Position numbers and translations under genes: made by a program | Notes under the pieces: generated by a model | Told to the model about the DNA's origin: nothing | What the model saw: the letters and a program-made list of their open reading frames with translations, nothing else | Database searches by the model: none | Assembly: GCF_027172205.1 (NCBI RefSeq) | Contig: NC_070602.1 | Span: 134,642,049-134,706,048 of the forward strand | Reading direction: 5' to 3' | Length of the DNA stretch: 64,000 nucleotides | From: Podarcis raffonei | Taxonomy: Eukaryota > Chordata > Lepidosauria > Squamata > Lacertidae | Shown: one piece after another, positions 12,801-21,504 of the stretch | How positions within the stretch are numbered: position 1 is the first letter of the stretch | Layout: each line of letters begins with the position of its first letter

Positions 12801-15800
12801 ACTACGCCACTGCTCCTGTACCATTTACAGGGAAGTGTTTTCCTTTACAGAAATAAAAACATTAGAACTTTTAAAATAATCATGCTATGCGGGTATGAAT
12901 GTACAGAATGAGTCAACGGGCCTCACTGGCAGCTCCACCTGTCACAGAAGCTGTGACTTTGCAAACTGAAAGAAAAAGGTTCTCCCCAGCGAGAGGTTAG
13001 AGTGTCAGTAGGGAATAGGACTGGGAGACCTGGGTTCAAATCCCCACTCAGCCATGAAGTTCACTGGGTGTAACTGTCTTATACATTCCTACATTAAAGT
13101 CCCCCTCTGCTCTCTGTATGAACTGTTTTACTATGGCTGGTTACAATCCTTCAAATACCAGAGATTTCAAAAAGAACCAAATAATTTAGCTATGCAAAGT
13201 TGTTCACAAATTTATAGAGATACAGATTTTGCCAAACTACCTCTTCTAATTGAGTAAGATGTTTGGTTTTTACATTTGCTAGAATGGAACTACAGTCCCT
13301 TCTCTTCTAGGCAGCTTTCCCACTTGACTGCTTCTGTGTACTAAAGAACTTTTCTTTTGCGCACAGCATTCATTCCATCTTCCGCTAGATCCCCCATCTT
13401 GTCTTCATTTGCTCTGTAATCTTGCAGGGGGGAAATGACCATAAGCTAAGTTTAAGGTGGGTTATGGATTATTCTTCATTTATCAGGATGAAGAGTATCA
13501 GAATTCTTTGGGCAATCATAAAGTTCATTCTTCAGACCACGTAGTATTGCAGCAACATCAGCACATAATGAACCAGCTTTTATCAACAGTATTCGTACTC
13601 TACACCAAAACAAGAAACACAAATTATATACGGCAGCCGCACTGCACTACTGCTTAGAGCTACGGTTTCAAGAGTTCCGTGGGAAGGATTAACTGTTAAA
13701 CCACTACAGTTCCCAGAATGAGGAGGATGAGGTTTGTTTGTTTATTTATTTATTTATATGCCGCCCATCTGGCTGGGTTGCCCCAGCTACTCTAGACGAC
13801 TTCCAACAAATGATAAAACACCACACATTAAAAGCTTCCCTATACTGGGCTGCCTTCAGATGTCTTCTAAAAAGTCAGATAGTTGTTTATTTCCTTGACA
13901 TCTGATTGCAGCGTGTTCCACAAAGACGATGCCACTACCAAGAAGGCCCTCTGCAACCTCACTTCCCTGTAACATCACTTCTTGCAATGAGGGAACCGCC
14001 AGAAGGCCCTTGGAGCTGGTGGTGGAAATGCTCTTTCAGGTATACAGGATTCTTTGGGAGACACCATACCTGTTTAAAGTGGTATGATACTGCTTTAAAT
14101 GTACAGTGCAGATGGGCCTGCAACGGATACTGAAACCTGGGAACTATTACTGAATGTTATCAAGTTATTGCACTGTACCAGGGCCAGATGGTTTTACAGA
14201 AGAATATTACAAAACATTTATTAAGGAATTAGCATATAATTTGTTAGAAGAAATAAATTAAGTAATGCAATATTTCCCCCTCAAAAAGGGATTAAGTCAA
14301 ACAGGTGGTAAAACAAAAAAGAACCACTATTTCTCTAGAATAGAGCATTATTAACCTATTGCTTTCCTGAACCAATATTACAAAATATGGACCACAATTC
14401 TGATCAAAAGTTTAAATACAATTATTGGTAATTCCAATAATTGTATTACACCTGCCAAGGAGCCCACACTTGTGTTTCCATTTTTATTGGCACTGTTTTA
14501 TTCCATTTTTATTGGCACTGTTTTATTGTTTTATGGCTCTACTCGACTTAGCGTAACAATGAACGCCCAGTGAAGATTGATTGTAGTCCTTGCGACCAAC
14601 TTGCAGTTTCGTCCATTGCTTCGTCTACTGGCTAAGAAGAACAGAAAATAATAAAGAGGGGAGAGGTTGTATTGTGCCGGAGCTGCCTAAGAGGCGATGA
14701 GTTATGTGGACTGAGAATTGTAAGTAAGCAACGAACTCTACCAACTTTTTCTTACTTACCACTCCCCTGCCTCCTACAATACTCTCTAAGGTGCATTAAG
14801 ATATTGCCAATTACTGCGGATATTTCTCCTTATCTCCACTATGGGTCATGGCAAGCGGCCAAGGGACCTGGACGAGGCAATGCCTCCCCCGAGGCCCAAA
14901 CAGTCCAAGATTGACTCTTTCTTTTTTAACTGTAGCAGAAATAACGAGGAAGATAGCTACACGGTTGAAACTCACAATCGTTTTAATCCTTTAATTGACC
15001 TCGCAGCCGACATAGAAGTGGAGGGGGTGAACTCGAAGGCAACGAATAATGCTAAGGATAATGACAAAGAAGTGAGAGCCACCTCGAAGGGGGAGTCCGA
15101 GTTGGCCCTGGGCGACGGCATGGGATTCGATCATTTCCAATTAATAACCAGGACCCTGCGCTGCATCTTTAAGAGCATAAATGGGATCTCCATGCAGGTG
15201 AATAACCTTCACCAAAAGCTTGAGGCCCATTTGTTGGAGTTGCAGCTCAACCTCACTCTGCCTCCGAGGGATTTAAAGGGACAGAGGTGTACCTCCCCTG
15301 TTAGACATGAAAGTGGTTCTGGTGGTCACTTATTAAAAGCTCAATTGGACTCTCAATCTCTGATCCTACAACCAAACAAAATATATCTAACTATACGCAG
15401 CAGTGACCCCTGGTCCCCAAGGTGGAATAATTCAAGAGATATCAAAGATCATCTAAGGCAACTCCTTCAGATTTGGCCTCCGCTAATAGATCTTAGTTCA
15501 GTGAAACTTTTGAACTACTACCATCGGTTCCAAAAAGTACTGCTCTCCTTCCAGTCACCAAAAATTCCTTCCTTACTGGTTAGGCGTAAAGCGTTTTTGG
15601 CCACCTGGGGCATCTTTCCAACGAGAGTCTTTCACGACACCAGGATTAAACCTCTTTTCCGTAATATCGTACAAAAAGGTACCCGCTCACCAGACTGGCG
15701 CGACATAGTCTTGAAATTCAAGCTGCCCACCCGGGAACCTCACCCTCCCTCTCAGCCCAAGCTACCTGGTTTATCTACTCCAGCAACAGAGAAGCATGAC

Positions 15801-18800
15801 CATCTGGCTGCTTTAGAGGAGAGGGACCTTATCTCATCCTATGGTGAGTTGCCATTAGAAGAACAGCAGGAAGTTATAAATAGGCTTGATATACTCAAGC
15901 AGCATCTTACACATGTACTTCAAGAGAAAAAAATCTCCTCAAAATCTGGTCATAGTAACCTACTAAATCAAAGGAACGCAGTCACGAAGGGGCTAACACC
16001 CCAGAAATCCCTGCCAAATATTGGGACTCCATTAACGGATGATATGGCAGCCTGCCTGGCGGAAGCTCCTCATACTCCGTCGCAACGCAGTCTCCCTTCA
16101 CCTCTACTAATAGATCTGCAATCAACTACTTCGCCCTTCGTCTTAAAGAGCAAGGCGCCAAACACCCCCCATCTTGGAAATCTGTCAATGTCCTATTCAT
16201 CTATGCCTGACCTGGAGTCTTCAATCAGTGCGGCCCACTCAGATGACTGTACATCCTCGTCCTTTGCCAGTCAACCTCTTTTGGCAGAACCTCATTTACC
16301 CACAACCTCTTCAAGCCAATACATAAACGTTAAGGAAGCCACTGTGCAAAGAGACAGCTCAGGTCTTATTGATGACCCTGTTGGACATATCAATCAAATT
16401 ACCACCCCTTCGTCACCTCCGGCAACTTCACGCCTGGTGCTGTCTCAGACCCTTGGCAATGCCTCTCCCACCAGTAACCAGAGTAACTGACTAGCACATA
16501 GTCCCTCTTCAAACTGCTTTAATGTGCTATCCTGGAATGTGGCGGGATGGACATCCAAACAGGATGGCGGGGATATGAAAGAGTTTTTAGCGAAATTCCA
16601 GATTATGGGTATACAAGAGACCTGGTGCCTAGAATCGTCACCCCCCCCCATCCCTACCGGGCTATGACGCCTTTGTGATTCCTGCGTCCAAAACACATTT
16701 GTATGGGCGCCCTAGTGGTGGCCTGGCAACATTTGTTTCGCAGGAGCTTCAACTTAATATCTCTCCTCTCTTTTGGTTAGAGAGTAATTCCATTCAAACT
16801 TTACATATCACTAATAGCTCGGTTGGGGACTTCATATGTGTAAACTTGTACAATCCATCTACCTCCTCCCCTTCTCAATCAAATCAGTTTTGGGAGGATT
16901 TAAGATTTATCCTCGATAAATCGGTGGCTGAATTTCCAAAGTCAGAGATCCTTATAATGGGGGACTTTAACGCCAGAATCGGAGCAGATATAGGCTCATT
17001 CACCCATAAGTCGCAATTATTCATAGAAGAAGAGTGGTTTCCTACGTGGAACTCACATGATAAGACCATCAATAGGGCTGGCATCATACTACTGGAGCTT
17101 ACCATAAACTGCGGGCTGCACAGCTTGCATGGCACACCCAAAGACTGGTCCGGGGGATTCTATACTTTTCTAGGTTCGAGAGGGGCAAGCGTTATAGACT
17201 ACATCTGGTCCTCCTCGGCATTTAATGATAAGGCATATTGCTTCAATGTGTTCAACAGAACCGAAAGTGACCACCTTCCAATCGCCATCTCCTTCCCCCA
17301 CACACAGCTGGGGCTTCCCAGCTCATTCCACCTCCAGGACCCACTGATCTTAGCCCCCGGACGTAAGAAGTGGGATATCTATCTGGAGCAAGACATAAAA
17401 GTCCTCCTAAATTCCCCTGAGATCCTAGCCTTGAAAGCTCAGCTGTTAACAACGAATGTGAATCATTTCTCAACTTTCCAGCAAATTCTAGCCTACTTGC
17501 TTCCCTCACTCACGAAACCTCCCCGTGCGATTCTAACCTGGAAGAATCAAACTTGGTTCGACCAAGAATGCAAACAGTGCAGAAGTTGGCTTAGATTTCT
17601 TCAGTCTGATATGAAATCAGACAGCTCCCAGAGCAAAATCAGGGAGTTAGCCCAATTCCGTTCATTCTACAAGAAGTTGCTTCAACATAAGAAATTGCTC
17701 TTTGCGAAAGAACGCTGGACGGCCCTGTCAGTGGCCATTAAAACCCGTGACGACAAGAAATTCTGGAATTTAATTAATGCAGGTTTAAGACCCCACTCGT
17801 TCATCGTTAATAATATCACAGCAGCCAGTTGGCACTCTCACTTTGCTCAGCTGTATTCCGCCCCAGATCCTGAAGTAAACGTAGTCTCTTCTCTTCCAGC
17901 ATCTGCCTTGCCCACCTGGGAACCAGTTTCCCCAGAGAGATGTCTACAACTAATTAGCATGCTATCAGGGGATAAATCCCCGGGGGAGGATATGATACCA
18001 CCTGAGGTATTTTTATCAAACCAGACGTGGTGGGCCCCTATTTTAGCATCTCTCTTTACCACTATTAATGCTACTCTTAAGATTCCACCTAACTGGAAGC
18101 AGAGCATAGTCATCCCAATACATAAAAAGGGGGACCCACAAGATCCGCGTAACTATCGACCTATTAGCCTGCTGGACATATCATACAAGGTATACTCTAG
18201 ATTCTTGTTAGAGAAATTAATCGAGTGGGCAGAAGAAACAAAGCTATTCCATCCGGAACAGGCTGGCTTCCGTAAAGGTCATAGTACATCTGGCCAATGT
18301 CTTGTTCTATTTACATTGATTGATAAATACCTAAACAGGTTCAACTGCAAACTACACGCGGCTTTTGTGGACCTGACCTCCGCTTTTGACTCCATCCCTA
18401 GAGTTAGGCTATGGCAGAAGCTTAGTTACACCAACATAGATAAGAGACTCCTCCACCTTCTTATGGAAATTCATAATGACATATCGGCCAGAGTAAAATT
18501 TGGCCCTCTGGGAGCTCTTTCTGATTCTTTCCCTCTGAATAAAGGGGTCAAACAGGGCTGCCTCTTGGCCCCTTTTCTATTTAATTTCTACATTAATGAC
18601 ATCGTTACAACCATGAAGGCCCTAAACCAATCTGCCTCCTGTTTACAACAGCGCAAGATCCCCATATTACTCTATGCGGACGACATGGTGATACTGTCTT
18701 TAACCAAGCAGGGCTTAAACGACATGCTCAGAGGACTCATGACATATTGTGATACCAACTCCCTCAAAATCAATTTCGCCAAAACCAAAATTCTTACTTT

Positions 18801-21467
18801 TGGCACGAAAACTCGGAAGCCATTCTGGAATTTTGAGGGCCACTCTATTGAATATTGTTCAGCATTCAAGTATTTGGGCATCACTTTTCAGCATGGGCTT
18901 AGTTGGTCAGCTCACCTAAATATGACCATCCTGGCTGCCCGTAGAACCATCAAAGCCTTGGAGAAATTCTTCTATGCAAAAGGCGGCCAGTTGGTTCCTC
19001 CAATCAGAAAAGCATTTATCAGCAAAGTCCTCCCGATGTTACTGTATGGGGTTGAAATCTGGGGGTGGAATTTAAAAACACTACAACGGCTCGAGATTCT
19101 ACAAAACTCTTTTGCACGAAAGTTACTGGGCCTCCCCAGGGGCTCGGTTGCTGCACAGTTAAGAACAGAACTGGGCCTCCCCTCTATTGTTGCGAGAGCC
19201 CACATTAGAATAATTAGTTTTTATTGTAAATTAATCAAAGCCCCAGGCTCCCTACTAGCCAGGCAAGCCTTTTTAACTTGTGCTTTTAACAACAAATGGT
19301 CCAAGGCCATGGAGATTATCACGGCACGCTACTCCCTCCCAGATCTTGACACGCTGTCATCTTGGGACCATCACAATATCCGGGCCTGGATTCTTACAAG
19401 AGACGAGGCCATGGACCGGGCACAGTCCGCCACAGCTCGCCTCTCCAAGTGGCTCCCTAAAGTGAAAGTGGTAAGATCACTTGCCAACTACTTGATAGAC
19501 CTGACGGAGCCCAATTTGAGAAGAGCGTTTACCATGGCCCGTTTCCATTCTATACCCACGGCCTTCTTGCAGGGGATTTACTTTAAGACCCCCATTACTC
19601 AGCGTCTTTGTCCATGCACAATGAATGAAGTAGAGGACTTCATACACTTCTTTTTCTACTGCCCTATTTATGAGCTAATAAGAACTAAGCTCCTCCTCTT
19701 GATCCCGCCCACCATCACATCTAAGGAAGACTGTTTGAAATTCCTTCTTGTGGACGCAAATCCCCAAATTTCACGTGGGGTGGCAATCTTTATAGTGCAG
19801 GCTTTGAAACTTAGGGCTACACTGACTGGGTAGTGTGTCCCAGACCTGGACCTGTTTTAATTCTTTGTATTACCTTTTTAACCTAATGTGCCGAGCCTAT
19901 TTTGGGGCCATTATATGTTTTATATACATCTGCATTTTAGATTCCCGGTGCTGGCAACTAAATTTTATATTATTGTTTTAGGGTAATTTAAATGTTACAA
20001 TGCCCGTAATATCGTCTGAATTCTGTTTTATCAGGTTATTTCTCTCTTGCTTTTTTGTCTTATCTTGCTATGGCTGTATGCTAATGCAATAAAGGTTTGA
20101 TGATGATGACAATTATTGGTAAATACATTAAAGAACATCAGCTGCAGTTTATTAAAATCTACAAATATCAGAACCCATTTAATTATAATTAGTTTTAGGA
20201 TGCTTTTTTTGGGGGGGGGGGGTTTGGTGCGTTTTATTGGGACAACACTCTACTCAATTTGTAAAATCTTTCCATTAATAGAACAAGCAGTCATCTAAAG
20301 AAAGGTTTTGCACTGAGAGCTGCCACTAAGTCTGGCTAACTTTTGAAGTAAGCGTGCAAATTCCTTGCAAACATTTGCAGATGCAACTGAGGTCTCAGTG
20401 ATTCCAAAACCAAATTAGTAACTTTTGTGCAAAATGATAGCTATAGTAAACAAACAGTACTATTGGCTCACAAGAAAGGTTCTAACCTGACAGAAATAAT
20501 TTTTGAGATTTAGATTTTAAAGCTGGTTGTATGAATGACTGATGCAGCTCCCAGTGAGATTTCCAATGATTCATCAAATCATGCTTTATGGGATTCATTT
20601 CAGTTTTTGCAGCCTTTTATTTTTGACAAAGTGCTTGTGACTATGCACCTAACAACGTGCTATTGCAAGCCTTGCCCTTCATGTCTGATTAAACCTAGCC
20701 AAGGGAGAATGGTAGAAATACATACAAGTCCTAGAGGTTATGCTCAGGACAAGGCACGGATCCTTAACCAGTGGGCTGGTACCCAAGGTGGGTCGTGACA
20801 AAAATATGGCTGCCATGCTGGACTCCCCCATGCGTTGCCTTGGGCTAGAACAAGCTTTTCTGATTAGACACTAATTTTATCCATTTCCATTTGGCGGGAG
20901 AAAGGCATGAGACGTCATCCATAAGATCTGTATTTCTGGCCAACCGTACGTCCCATCTTCCTATAACTAAACCTCTAGTGATAGAGCACGACATGGAGCA
21001 AGGGCACTCTATTTATTTTCTAACCTATCTCTATGACATTCCGGATGTCACCAGGATCAAAAGTGTGCTGGAATGCAGATGTGTCAGCTATACAGTGGTA
21101 CCTTGGGTTAAGTACTTAATTCATTCTGGAGGTCTGATCTTAACCTGAAACTGTTCTTAACCTGAAGCACCACTTTAGCTAATGGGGCCTCCTGCTGCTG
21201 CCATGCCGCCGGAGCACAATTTCTATTCTCATCCTGAAGCAAAGTTCTTAACCCGAGGTACTATTTCTGGGTTAGCGGAGTCTGTAACCTGAAGCGTATG
21301 TAACCCGAGGTACCACTGTAGTTGCCAGGATGGCAGCAGCAGCAGCTGGGGTCCCAGGAAGAGACAGCTGGAGTCTGGTGGAGGCGGAAGTGGGAGCTGG
21401 GGATGCCAGGGGAATCCTCACCTCACTCCCTACGAGAGGACTGGGTCAGAATAAAAGTTCCTTGCCG

Positions 21468-21504
<37 letters not shown>

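Larger units (their letters stand above)
14432..20108 (+). mobile_element. Full-length APE-type LINE (non-LTR retrotransposon), two ORFs
   Basis: The 5.7-kb insertion is flanked by the 14-bp duplication ACAATTATTGGTAA (14418-14431, 20109-20122). It has a roughly 400-bp 5' UTR, ORF1 (14841-16490), an APE endonuclease/RT ORF2 (about 16491-19833) in the same initial frame as ORF1 after a TGA, a 3' UTR with an AATAAA-like signal, and a short (TGA)n tail. It lies antisense to RB1 in intron 1. The C-terminus carries a CPC...H...C zinc-knuckle-like motif. The clade is uncertain: an APE-type element of the Jockey/I/Vingi kind is likely, and not R4 or R2, because the endonuclease is APE-type. The intact ORF1 and nearly intact ORF2 suggest a young copy. 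Confidence 0.9.

Noticed and set aside
16884-19205. ORFs on the minus strand within the LINE
   Set aside because: Antisense shadows of ORF2, with no domains.
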